NCBI RefSeq assembly: GCF_051027545.1
Contig: NZ_CP194902.1
Location: 3,906,001-3,970,000, forward strand
Direction: 5' to 3'
Source: Methylocaldum sp002005105
GTDB taxonomy: Bacteria; Pseudomonadota; Gammaproteobacteria; Methylococcales; Methylococcaceae
DNA: 64,000 nt
Shown: positions 1 through 8,177 of the stretch, in pieces
How the letters are laid out: every line of letters starts with the position of its first letter
How positions within the stretch are numbered: position 1 is the stretch's first letter
Made by a program: the position numbers and the translations under genes
The notes under the pieces: model-generated
Database searches by the model: none
What the model saw: the letters and a program-made list of their open reading frames with translations, nothing else
Told to the model about the DNA's origin: nothing

Positions 1-800
1 GTGTCCGTATTCATCGCAATTTCTCGAACATCGAACAGCGAGAAGTCGCCCTCGTTCGTAACCAATACCCGTTGTCCCATGCCCAGCGAGTAGCCCTCGA
101 CCGGCTCTTGCCATTCGGTTCTCCGGGCCATGCGAATCGCTACGTCATCGGCTTTTTCCGAGTCAGGATAACGGGAAGGAATCAGACCCACGGCAGAACC
201 GCCGTTGGCCCAGGTGAATTGTGCGGGAAGCCAGACTAAATCTCGAAGGTCACTGGGCGGATCAAGTTCGATGCGGGCAATCCGGCAAAAAGGTATCCAG
301 TAATAGCGACCGTTGACTATGGCTTCCACAACCGGTCCCAGACGGCTATCGCTATCCGCCACCCATTCGAACGGCTTCCCGTCGATGGTACCGGACGTCC
401 CCGGCGCCGATTCGAAACCCTGATCCCGGAACTGGATCGCCATCCGATAATCTCCCTGCGCGGCGCATTTGCATGCTTCTATCAGAAGCGCGATCCATCG
501 CTCGGGCTTGCCGAAGATCAGCGGAGAAATCTCCCCGCGGAAAACTTTCTCGCGAAGGACTTCACATCGTATGGCTTCGCGATAGGTCTGCACCATTGCG
601 AGATTTGCCGCATCCAGATCGCCGCACACGCTCAACTGCGTGAGAGCGCGCTCCCAGCGCCCCATTAGGGCCAACAACTGGAAGAGAAAAATCCGGTACT
701 TCGCTTCGGCAGGATTCTGGCGGACCTGGTCCTGGAGTTGCGCTAGCGCATCTTCCAGGCGGCCTTCCCGAAGACTTTCTTCAGCAGCGATGGTTGACAT
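1..800 (-). CDS. tagJ: TagJ/ImpE-family T6SS accessory protein (partial, runs off left edge)
   Basis: The minus-strand frame opens at ATG 800 and is still open at base 1, so the C-terminus is missing. The translation begins MSTIAAEESLREGRLEDALA and has a TPR-like N-terminus (QLQDQVRQNPAEAKYRIFLFQ), then a segment with the signature of ImpE/SciE/TagJ proteins (EAIRCEVLREKVFRGE, later GRYYWIPFCRIARIEL and DLVWLPAQFTW). TagJ proteins bind the N-terminus of TssB and modulate sheath dynamics in some T6SSs. It lies just after hcp in transcription order, as in many ImpA-N clusters. The family call rests on these motifs and on context; confidence is good although the last residues are not visible. 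Confidence 0.85.
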   Translation of the reverse strand, partial: MSTIAAEESLREGRLEDALAQLQDQVRQNPAEAKYRIFLFQLLALMGRWERALTQLSVCGDLDAANLAMVQTYREAIRCEVLREKVFRGEISPLIFGKPERWIALLIEACKCAAQGDYRMAIQFRDQGFESAPGTSGTIDGKPFEWVADSDSRLGPVVEAIVNGRYYWIPFCRIARIELDPPSDLRDLVWLPAQFTWANGGSAVGLIPSRYPDSEKADDVAIRMARRTEWQEPVEGYSLGMGQRVLVTNEGDFSLFDVREIAMNTD

Positions 801-875
801 AGGCGGATGGGAGAAATTGAGGGGATGAATAGTGCCCGCTCAGCGGCGGGCACTGCCGAAAAATACCGCGCAAAC

Positions 876-1358
876 TTATTGTTTTACGTTCGCAGCAATA
901 TTCCAGCCCATCTCCGGCTTGGCGCCTTCCGCGCCCTTTTCGGTCTGTTCTATGTATTTCACCTTGACCTTGGCGAAATTGAGCGTGACGTTCTCGGTCA
1001 AGCGGTCCTCGCCGCCGGAGCCGCCCGTAGAAACCGAGGTGATCAGGACTTCCTCCATGGTAATGGTCAGGTATTCCACCGGCTTTTCGCCGGCTTTCCG
1101 AACCACCAGCACGGCCTTGTCGAAATGTTTGCCGTTGCAGCAGCTCAACATTAAGTCCGGGCTCGCCTTATCGATATATTTCGTAAAGCTCAGATCCTGC
1201 ACGTTGGCTTTACCCGCTCCGCCGCCGCTTCCCATATGGGTGGTGCCACTGTTGGACATGCCCCAGCTCCAAGCCAGAACGTCGATCTCTTCTTTATGCT
1301 TATCGTCTCTGGATTCCCCTTTAATCGGGTCGATCTTAATGAACATGTCGACTGCCAT
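876..1358 (-). CDS. hcp: Hcp, T6SS inner tube protein
   Basis: A 160-residue protein starting MAVDMFIKIDPIKGES, the classic Hcp1 beginning, with the usual MEEVLITSVSTGGSG strand region and a C-terminal VTLNFAKVKVKY strand. Length fits the family (about 160-170). Hcp hexamers stack into the tube propelled through the T6SS sheath and may carry effectors. An AGGAGA ribosome site sits 5-6 bases before the ATG. It follows tssC after a 162-base gap, so it may have its own promoter, which would suit a protein needed in large amounts. Nothing suggests a fused effector domain. Confidence 0.97.
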   Translation of the reverse strand: MAVDMFIKIDPIKGESRDDKHKEEIDVLAWSWGMSNSGTTHMGSGGGAGKANVQDLSFTKYIDKASPDLMLSCCNGKHFDKAVLVVRKAGEKPVEYLTITMEEVLITSVSTGGSGGEDRLTENVTLNFAKVKVKYIEQTEKGAEGAKPEMGWNIAANVKQ

Positions 1359-1520
1359 GGTCTTCTCCTTTACTTATTGGTACTTGTTGGTTGATTAAAA
1401 CTTGATCAAACATGGATGGAATACACTCCGTCCGGCTCCGCTGGGCAATGTGAGTTTGCCGTGTCATCTCATATCGTCACCTCCAAATCCCCCTAGTTGC
1501 CAGCTCTTCGACTCGATCTG

Positions 1521-3017
1521 CTAGCCGCCTTTCACGGAGGGTAGTTTGGACACCAAACGCAGCGATACGGTTAGCCCCTCCAGCTGGTAGTGCGGCCGCA
1601 AGAAGAATTTCGACGTGTAATAGCCTGGATTGCCCTCCACCTCTTCCACGATTACCTCGGCCGCCGCGAGAGGCTTGCGCGCCTTGTCGATGTCGTCGGA
1701 CATGGCCGGATTCGGGTCGACATAGTTGTAAATCCAGCTTTGCAGCCATTTCTGCATGTCGTCCCGCTCCTTGAACGAACCGATCTTGTCCCTGACGATG
1801 CACTTCAGGTAGTGGGCAAACCGGCAGGTGGCGAACAGGTAGGGCAGCCGCGCCGCCAGATTGGCGTTGGCCGTCGCGTCGGGGTCGTCGTATTCGGCCG
1901 GTTTCTGGAGCGATTGCGCGCCGATGAACGCCGCAAAATCGGAATTTTTCTTGTGAATCAGAGGCATGAAGCCGTTCTTGGCCAACTCCGCTTCACGCCG
2001 GTCGCTGATCGCGATCTCGGTCGGACACTTCATGTCCACGCCGCCGTCGTCGGTCGGGAAGGTATGCACCGGCAACCCTTCCACAGCGCCGCCCGATTCC
2101 ACGCCGCGGATTCTCGAACACCAGCCGTAAAGCTTGAAGGATCGATTGATATTGACGGCCATCGCATAGGCCGAGTTGGCCCAGACATACTTTCGGCTGT
2201 CTGCCGCCTCGGTCTCTTCTTCGAAATCGAATTCCTCGACCGGACAGGTTTTCGCCCCGTAAGGCAACCGAGCTAGGAATCTCGGCATGGCCAAGCCGAT
2301 ATAACGGGAGTCGTCCGACTCGCGTAGCGAGCGCCACGCCGCGTACTCCGGAGTCAGAAAAATCTTCGTGAGGTCGCGCGGGTTGGCCAGCTCGTTCCAT
2401 GAATCCATCTGCATCACGGTTGGTGCCGCCGCTGCGATGAAAGGTGCATGCGCAGCCGCGCAGACTTTCGCCATCTCCCCCAGCAGTTCGACATCCGGCG
2501 GAGAGTGGTCGAAATAGTAGTCGGCCACGATACAGCCGACGGGTTCGCCGCCGAACTGCCCGTACTCTTCTTCGTAAAGCTTCTTGAAGATCGGGCTTTG
2601 ATCCCAGGAAGTTCCCTTGAATTTCTTCAGGGTTTTTCCGAGCTCTTTCTTCGAGATGTTCAAGACGCGAATCTTGAGCATCTCATCGGTCTCGGTATTG
2701 TTCACCAGATACTGCAAGCCGCGCCACGCGCTTTCCAATTGCTGGAAGTCCTCGTGATGCATGATCGCATTCACCTGCTCGGTGAGCTTGCGATCTATTT
2801 CGGCGATGATGGACTGGATGGTCTTGACGGCGTCCTCGGAGACCTTGGATACGTCTTTAAGGACGAATTCAGCCAGAGTGGTCACCGCCGACTCGACCGC
2901 CTCTTTGGCTCGGTCGGATTTCGGTTTGAACTCTTTGTTCAAGAGGCTCGTAAAATCACCAAGCTCACCGAGCTGCTCGGCGCCCTGAGCTGAGGTTTGG
3001 GTTTCTAATTCAGCCAT
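1521..3017 (-). CDS. tssC: TssC (VipB/EvpB), T6SS contractile sheath large subunit
   Basis: A 498-residue protein with the N-terminal EvpB signature (SLLNKEFKPKSDRAKEAVESAVTTLAEFVL), the middle HHEDFQQLESAWRGLQYLVNNTETDEMLKIRVLNISKKEL block, and the C-terminal PGYYTSKFFLRPHYQLEGLTVSLRLVSKLPS ending. TssC pairs with TssB to build the helical sheath whose contraction drives the Hcp tube outwards. It starts 3 bases after the tssB stop, so the two are translationally coupled. Length is normal for the family and no frame break is visible. Confidence 0.98.
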   Translation of the reverse strand: MAELETQTSAQGAEQLGELGDFTSLLNKEFKPKSDRAKEAVESAVTTLAEFVLKDVSKVSEDAVKTIQSIIAEIDRKLTEQVNAIMHHEDFQQLESAWRGLQYLVNNTETDEMLKIRVLNISKKELGKTLKKFKGTSWDQSPIFKKLYEEEYGQFGGEPVGCIVADYYFDHSPPDVELLGEMAKVCAAAHAPFIAAAAPTVMQMDSWNELANPRDLTKIFLTPEYAAWRSLRESDDSRYIGLAMPRFLARLPYGAKTCPVEEFDFEEETEAADSRKYVWANSAYAMAVNINRSFKLYGWCSRIRGVESGGAVEGLPVHTFPTDDGGVDMKCPTEIAISDRREAELAKNGFMPLIHKKNSDFAAFIGAQSLQKPAEYDDPDATANANLAARLPYLFATCRFAHYLKCIVRDKIGSFKERDDMQKWLQSWIYNYVDPNPAMSDDIDKARKPLAAAEVIVEEVEGNPGYYTSKFFLRPHYQLEGLTVSLRLVSKLPSVKGG

Positions 3018-3020
3018 GAC

Positions 3021-3551
3021 TTATCCCTCGCTGCTCGAAGAGTCCGCAGCGGCTTCGTCCGCCGGCTTCGGAGCCGAGGCGAGTGCCTGCAATAATGTCG
3101 GGTCGTTTATTACCTTAGCGATGAGCTCCTCGGCGCCTGTCTTTCCGTCCATGTAGGTGATCAGGTTGGCCAACTGGCTGCGCGCTTCGAGCAGCTTGTT
3201 CAGGCCCTCGACTTTCCTGGCAACCGCCGCCGGCGAAAAATCGTCCATGCTTTCGAAAGTGATATCGACGCTGAGGCTTCCTTCGCCGGTCAGGGTGTTG
3301 GGCACCTGAAACGCAACCCGCGGCTTCATGGCCTTGAGCCGCTCATTGAAGTTATCGACATCGATTTCCAGCAGTTTCCGATCCGCGACCGGGGGCAGCG
3401 GCTCTGTGGGTTTGCCGGAAAGATCCGACATGACACCCATTACGAAAGGAAGCTGGACCTTCTTTTCCGCACCGTAAACTTCCACGTCGTATTCGATCTG
3501 TACGCGCGGTGCGCGATTTCGAGCTATAAATTTCTGGCTACTTTCTGCCAC
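3021..3551 (-). CDS. tssB: TssB (VipA), T6SS contractile sheath small subunit
   Basis: A 176-residue protein with the TssB signature (FIARNRAPRVQIEYDVEVYGAEKKVQLPFVMGVMSDLSGKP) and the FNERLKAMKPRV and SLSVDITFESMDDFSPAAVARKV blocks. It forms the sheath together with TssC, encoded just downstream. A 458-base non-coding stretch precedes it, so it is probably the first gene of a tssB-tssC-(hcp-tagJ) transcription unit. The C-terminal tail is acidic and serine-rich (DEAAADSSSSEG). Confidence 0.97.
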   Translation of the reverse strand: MAESSQKFIARNRAPRVQIEYDVEVYGAEKKVQLPFVMGVMSDLSGKPTEPLPPVADRKLLEIDVDNFNERLKAMKPRVAFQVPNTLTGEGSLSVDITFESMDDFSPAAVARKVEGLNKLLEARSQLANLITYMDGKTGAEELIAKVINDPTLLQALASAPKPADEAAADSSSSEG

Positions 3552-4009
3552 GGCAAATCTCCTCTTAGGCTATAGAACTACAGCAATTTCACATTTTCAT
3601 GGTTACGCGGGCTTTATTCGATCGATAAAATCGCTTCCAGCTTCGAAATCGCGCCCAGCGCACCGGTTATCGTGGCATGTCTACCACCCCACTCCGCTCA
3701 TTCCTTAGTAACGACATCATCGACCAGCGTGACCAAACAAATTCAACAACGATGCCAACCATCAATATCTCTCCATCGAAATAGACCAACACACTGTTTT
3801 GAATCGCTTTTGTTCACATTGGCAATAATTCGAGCCATCAAACTCACCCAGTTCAAGCAAAACAATATTGCGATATTTCGTATCTGTTACGACATATCGT
3901 ATTTTTGATATCTGGGCGATCGACGGTTATGACTAACCGGATGAGAAGGAACGGCGATTGCGTCGCCATTTTATGAATCAGTGTAGGGCTCACGCTTTCG
4001 TTATTTGCT
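3552..4009. other. Non-coding stretch between tssA and tssB
   Basis: About 460 bases, clearly richer in A+T than the flanking genes. No convincing reading frame was found. It probably holds the promoter of tssB (minus strand) and perhaps an end signal for the tssA transcript, but I could not single out a -35/-10 pair or a clean hairpin with a T run. Confidence 0.4.
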
Positions 4010-5062
4010 CTAATACTGGCCGTCTTCGGACGGATCACGCCCCCTGATGAACTCCACCTGCGAAAGGCCGTCCGGAGCCAGGTCTTTGACGATCTCGATG
4101 AAATCCATAAAAACCAGACGCTTGGCTCGCTTCAGCAGCAAGGGAATCGGGCTGGAGGGTTCGCATCGAGCGTAATAGTCGCAAATCAAATCCAGGGTCT
4201 TGATCACATCCTGGCGGCTGCCGATTTCCCCCGGCCGAGCCGCAGATGGTCTGGCGGCCGAATCGTGCGCGGACGCCCCTTCACCCTCGGATTCGGGCTG
4301 CGCGTCGCTAGCGCCGCCTTCCTCCGCATACTCTCCGAGCACATGCTGTGCTTCTTTGAGCAAGTCCCTCAACGGAGCCAAGTTCGGCGCATCGCCGACA
4401 CCGACCTGATCCGTTACGAAACTTTCGATGGCCTTGATGCTTTCCAAACTCGAGACAACCGCCTCGCGGGTCGACGCCAGAACCTCCGGGTCGGCGTCCA
4501 TGAACGCTGCATTGATGGTTGCAATCTCGGGCGAGGAGCTTCCGTCGCTGGGCGGTGGCAACTTTCCGGTCGCGATTTGCACGTCCCGCAGACTAAAGCG
4601 TCCGAGCGCACGCGACTCAACAAGAGGCGCAAGCGCGACCGGGCGCAATACCGACTCGAAGTCGCATAATCCCATCAGGATGTTGACGCGCTGCGTCGGA
4701 TCGTTGTCGTCTTCAGGATCGAGGAGCGGATATAGATCGGGCCAGAACTTGCTGACGATGCCTTCCAGAAGCGCCAGGCCGTCGCGCAGTCCCGGGTGCC
4801 CGGCGGTATGAACAAGAGCCTGGATGAGATAGAGGATCACTTGCAGGTCGCGCGTGCGCTCCAGCAATTCGATCGCGTCTCGGCGTACTTCTTTCCAGTT
4901 CGGCGGCTGTGCCGGCTCGATCCGATCCCCGATCTGTTGCTCCGGCGTACCTTTGGCTTTCTGCTCCAGTGCGATGAATGCGTTGTCGTACTGAAGATCT
5001 TCCCCACAAGGCGCATCCGGCGATACTTCCGTCAGAAAGGCTTCTACGTTTAGCTCGCCCAT
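4010..5062 (-). CDS. tssA: TssA (ImpA-N family), T6SS baseplate/cap protein
   Basis: A 350-residue protein with the ImpA N-terminal domain (FLTEVSPDAPCGEDLQYDNAFIALEQ, then PNWKEVRRDAIELLERTRDLQVILYLIQALVHTAGHPGLRDGLALLEGIVSKFWPDLYPLLDPED). TssA recruits the baseplate and primes sheath assembly. The C-terminal SPIPLLLKRAKRLVFMDFIEIVKDLAPDGL is the usual ending of short TssA forms. The frame is open to 5119, but ATG 5062 (MGELNVEAF) puts the conserved domain at the N-terminus and has a G-rich site (GGGGG) just upstream, so it is preferred. The linker near residues 260-290 is low-complexity (Ser/Ala/Glu). Confidence 0.93.
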   Translation of the reverse strand: MGELNVEAFLTEVSPDAPCGEDLQYDNAFIALEQKAKGTPEQQIGDRIEPAQPPNWKEVRRDAIELLERTRDLQVILYLIQALVHTAGHPGLRDGLALLEGIVSKFWPDLYPLLDPEDDNDPTQRVNILMGLCDFESVLRPVALAPLVESRALGRFSLRDVQIATGKLPPPSDGSSSPEIATINAAFMDADPEVLASTREAVVSSLESIKAIESFVTDQVGVGDAPNLAPLRDLLKEAQHVLGEYAEEGGASDAQPESEGEGASAHDSAARPSAARPGEIGSRQDVIKTLDLICDYYARCEPSSPIPLLLKRAKRLVFMDFIEIVKDLAPDGLSQVEFIRGRDPSEDGQY

Positions 5063-5171
5063 AATCCCCCGATCGTCGCAAGCATTTTTTCGTTTGGTCT
5101 CGACGACTCCGGCTTTCAACCAGGATCACGAGAATATTTATTGTTCGATCTCGTTTACGCGGACTTTCCGG

Positions 5172-6575
5172 CTAGAACTCGACGCGAGTTCCCAAGGTAA
5201 ACTTGTGACTTTCGATATCGCGATAGCCCAGCAATAAATCATAGGCTAAAAATGCCGAAATGCCGTGAGAAAATACCCCCGAAACCTCGGCGCCGAAGGT
5301 GTAATAATCCCGATCGGGTCCTTGAGTCACGACGGCAAACTGCTGCGCGGCGGGATCGCCGAGGAAGCTGGCGCCGATTGTCCGCTTGTCATCCTTGAAT
5401 TGATGATGCCACTCGCCTCGCAGCTGGGGCGTGATCACGCCCCAGGGTAAACCGAAAGCGTACGAAATCTGGCTTCCCACCGTGGAAATGAGCGACTGGA
5501 CGTGCTGCTCGTCGAACCTCATCCCCCAACCATTGCCCTGCCGCTCGCGATAGGCATCCACATCCAGGCCGATGTATTCCGTTCGCGCATAGGGCGCTAG
5601 GGTCAACCCGGCTATCGAATAGTCATAGCCTCCGCCGATACTGAAGGAATATTGAGTTCCGCCGGGATTAGCGACAGCCTGAGTATTGACGGTCTCGAAC
5701 CCCGGCAAGGTATAACTGATGTTCCGGGTAGTCTCGTAATCGATGCCGCCGAAGGAACCGAGCGCATCGATATGGAACCCTTCCGTCACATAGAACGACC
5801 CATAAATGGATCCGGTGTAGGCATCGCTGTCCGTACCTCCGGCGGAACGGTCGAAATTCGCGTTGGTGCGGGCGTAGGTGAAAGCGAGACCCGCTATGAA
5901 ATTGTCGGTAAAGCGGTAATCGGCGCCGGCGGTAAAACCGAAGTTTTTAAACTGAAAGCCTTTTTGATCGAAGGTGGAATCGACGTCGCCGAAATGATAA
6001 TTACCGTTGATCCAGACGCCGAGAGGACTGAACGAGCCGTCGCCGGCCGCACCTCCGGTGGCGAAGGAATTGCCCAAACCGGCATAGGCGCGATCCGCCG
6101 ACAAGCCGTTTCGGTACATCTGCAACCCGGCCAAGCCCAAGCCGGTGCGCAAAGTTGCGAGCCTCGCGCCTATGGTCGAATCGACCAGGGCCACTTGGCC
6201 GGCAGTTACCCGGGTGGCTGTCGTTCCGTGCTGGAGAATTTGCTCCGGCGAGACTATTTGAAGGGCATTTTCGACCGGCTCGGAGCCGACCGTAGGAATC
6301 TGGCTATCCGAAGCGGAAATCGCGGCGCCAACGAGAGCGTCGCAGCGGTCTCTGAAATCCTCGGAAAGCAGCGAGTTTCTTTGAGTACAGGCGTCGAACG
6401 CGACATTGGCCATGTCGGTTTGAGTCTGGTTCAGCGTCGCTCCGCTCGTCAACGGATTCGCGGCTGCCGCCGAGATCCAGCACATGGTACATGACCACAC
6501 CAGTCCTCGACGAATCATCGAAGTACGTGCGGGTATCGTCGCCCGAACGTTCTTTTCCTCTGTGAGTTCCCACAT
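5172..6575 (-). CDS. Autotransporter beta-barrel protein with short passenger
   Basis: A 467-residue protein. The N-terminus holds a signal-like segment (MIRRGLVWSCTMCWISAAAA) after a 19-residue extension. Next is a short helical region (about 45-150) and then a C-terminal autotransporter barrel: GVWINGNYHFGDVDS, NFIAGLAFTYARTNANF, GSIYGSFYVTEGFHIDALGSFG, ending FTLGTRVEF with the terminal Phe typical of outer-membrane barrels. ATG 6575 has GGGGGAG upstream; ATG 6518 is an alternative giving a standard signal peptide. It lies between tagF-pppA and tssA on the same strand, so it may be co-transcribed with T6SS genes, yet it belongs to no core T6SS family. The passenger is too short for a known enzyme or adhesin and its role is unknown. 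Confidence 0.82.
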   Translation of the reverse strand: MWELTEEKNVRATIPARTSMIRRGLVWSCTMCWISAAAANPLTSGATLNQTQTDMANVAFDACTQRNSLLSEDFRDRCDALVGAAISASDSQIPTVGSEPVENALQIVSPEQILQHGTTATRVTAGQVALVDSTIGARLATLRTGLGLAGLQMYRNGLSADRAYAGLGNSFATGGAAGDGSFSPLGVWINGNYHFGDVDSTFDQKGFQFKNFGFTAGADYRFTDNFIAGLAFTYARTNANFDRSAGGTDSDAYTGSIYGSFYVTEGFHIDALGSFGGIDYETTRNISYTLPGFETVNTQAVANPGGTQYSFSIGGGYDYSIAGLTLAPYARTEYIGLDVDAYRERQGNGWGMRFDEQHVQSLISTVGSQISYAFGLPWGVITPQLRGEWHHQFKDDKRTIGASFLGDPAAQQFAVVTQGPDRDYYTFGAEVSGVFSHGISAFLAYDLLLGYRDIESHKFTLGTRVEF

Positions 6576-6644
6576 ATCTCCCCCGGGAAGCTATTTGTCT
6601 TCTTATTTTTTGTTTTATCTTTTAGCCGTCGCAGTCTTAACCTG

Positions 6645-8177
6645 TCAAGGCGACTGCACGACAATCACGGTCACATTGTCTCGTGCGCCGCGATCCATAG
6701 CGAGCGCAATCAAGGACTCCGCGCGCTCCCGGCAATCGCCGGCTTCCAAAATCTCTTCGATTTCGATCGGTCCCGCTTCTTTATCCAAACCGTCGCTGCA
6801 TAGCAGAAACCCGTCGCCCTCCATCAAGTCGAACGTCATGATATCGAGCACGAGCACCGGGTCCGCCCCGACCGCGCGGGTGATGACGTTGCTACGTTCC
6901 CGCTGGGTCCGTTTCTCATTCGTCAGAATTTCGAAACAGGAAAGCTCCCCCTCCGGCGAATGATCGTGCGTCAGTTGTTCCAATCGGCCCGCGCGATGGC
7001 GATAAAGCCGACTATCGCCCGCCCACAGGCAGGCGCATCGATCATCAATCGCCAACAACACGACGACCGTACTGCCGATGATTTGACCGGTCGAACTCTG
7101 GCGAGCCAGTTCCCATAATTCGTCGTTCACGCGTTTCAGAGCCGACTCGACGTTTTTTACGGACTCATCCAGATCGGACGTAGCGGGCAGAGCCGCCAAT
7201 GCCTCGACGATCGCACGGCTCGCGACATCGCCGGCCTGATGTCCTCCCATGCCGTCGGCCACCGCCCACAGGCCGATGTCCGGACGCTCGATGAATGCGT
7301 CCTCGTTGATTTTCCGCCGCTTGCCAACCACGCTGATGCCGTGAGAAAGCCAGCGGCGAAGTCCGGACGGCCCGCTTTCCGGTGACGCAGGTCGGCTGGT
7401 TCCGTCTGCGCTTTTCGGCTCAGCCGAGGTCCGAGCCGGCAAATCGGGCAAGCGCCGGGTACTGATGGCCCATCCGCGTTGCTCCCAGCTTCCAGTCATC
7501 AGGGCGACGAATGCGTCTATCGGCGGCAACCCTTCGCAGACCAGGAACGAGGCTTCGATGTGTTCCGATCCCGATGTACTCCACAAGCTATGAGCCGGAA
7601 GAAAACGGTCGAGCAAACATCCACTGAGCCCCATAAGCACGTCAGATACCTGACTCAGGTTTTCCATCTCGAAGTGGAGTGCGAATCTGCCCGCCCGCGG
7701 ATTTTGAGAACGGCTAATGCCCGAACTGCTTTTCATGAAATCCGGCAGAGACAATGTCTCCAACTCCCGATCGAATTTAGCGAGCTCGAAATCATTTTCG
7801 AGCCCGGACAAGGCCAGCGCTTCCAGAGCCTCGAACCAGCCGCAGTCCCGGCGGAACAAAAAAGGCAGGTTCTGCGGTTCGGCCACGGGCACCGCCAAGG
7901 TCAACGGAAAGTACCGTCCGACCTTGTCCACGCTGGGCATCAAAATGCCGGCCCAGGCGTCACTCCCGCAGACGCCCGCACTCAGCCCGAAACGCCAAAT
8001 CGGGCTGGTCAGATAAACATCCAGCCACGAATCCCGTAATTGTTCCCGGCTGGCAGCTATGGCGCTCTGCAACCACTGATCCCAATAATCGATGAAATGC
8101 CGGGGAAGACGCCGGGAGACGAAATCTCCAAGAGCCGGCAATTTGCCGTAAAAGCCGACTTGAGCGAGTCGATTCAT
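6645..8177 (-). CDS. tagF-pppA: TagF-PppA fusion: T6SS regulator joined to a PP2C phosphatase
   Basis: A 510-residue fusion. Residues 1-240 are TagF/DUF2094 (VGFYGKLPALGDFVSRRLPRHFIDYWDQWL; WRFGLSAGVCG; GILMPSVDKVGRYFPLTLA). A Pro/Ser-rich linker (about 250-275) leads to a PP2C-type phosphatase with the metal-binding motifs NEDAF (291-295), VADGMGGHQAGD (306-317), WAGDSRLYRH, LLCSDGLDKE and ARDNVTVIVV. PppA dephosphorylates the FHA partner (here TagH) in the threonine-phosphorylation switch; TagF represses T6SS by an independent route. Such fusions are known from other proteobacteria. It overlaps tssM by 4 bases. The cognate kinase PpkA is not in the window. Confidence 0.95.
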   Translation of the reverse strand: MNRLAQVGFYGKLPALGDFVSRRLPRHFIDYWDQWLQSAIAASREQLRDSWLDVYLTSPIWRFGLSAGVCGSDAWAGILMPSVDKVGRYFPLTLAVPVAEPQNLPFLFRRDCGWFEALEALALSGLENDFELAKFDRELETLSLPDFMKSSSGISRSQNPRAGRFALHFEMENLSQVSDVLMGLSGCLLDRFLPAHSLWSTSGSEHIEASFLVCEGLPPIDAFVALMTGSWEQRGWAISTRRLPDLPARTSAEPKSADGTSRPASPESGPSGLRRWLSHGISVVGKRRKINEDAFIERPDIGLWAVADGMGGHQAGDVASRAIVEALAALPATSDLDESVKNVESALKRVNDELWELARQSSTGQIIGSTVVVLLAIDDRCACLWAGDSRLYRHRAGRLEQLTHDHSPEGELSCFEILTNEKRTQRERSNVITRAVGADPVLVLDIMTFDLMEGDGFLLCSDGLDKEAGPIEIEEILEAGDCRERAESLIALAMDRGARDNVTVIVVQSP

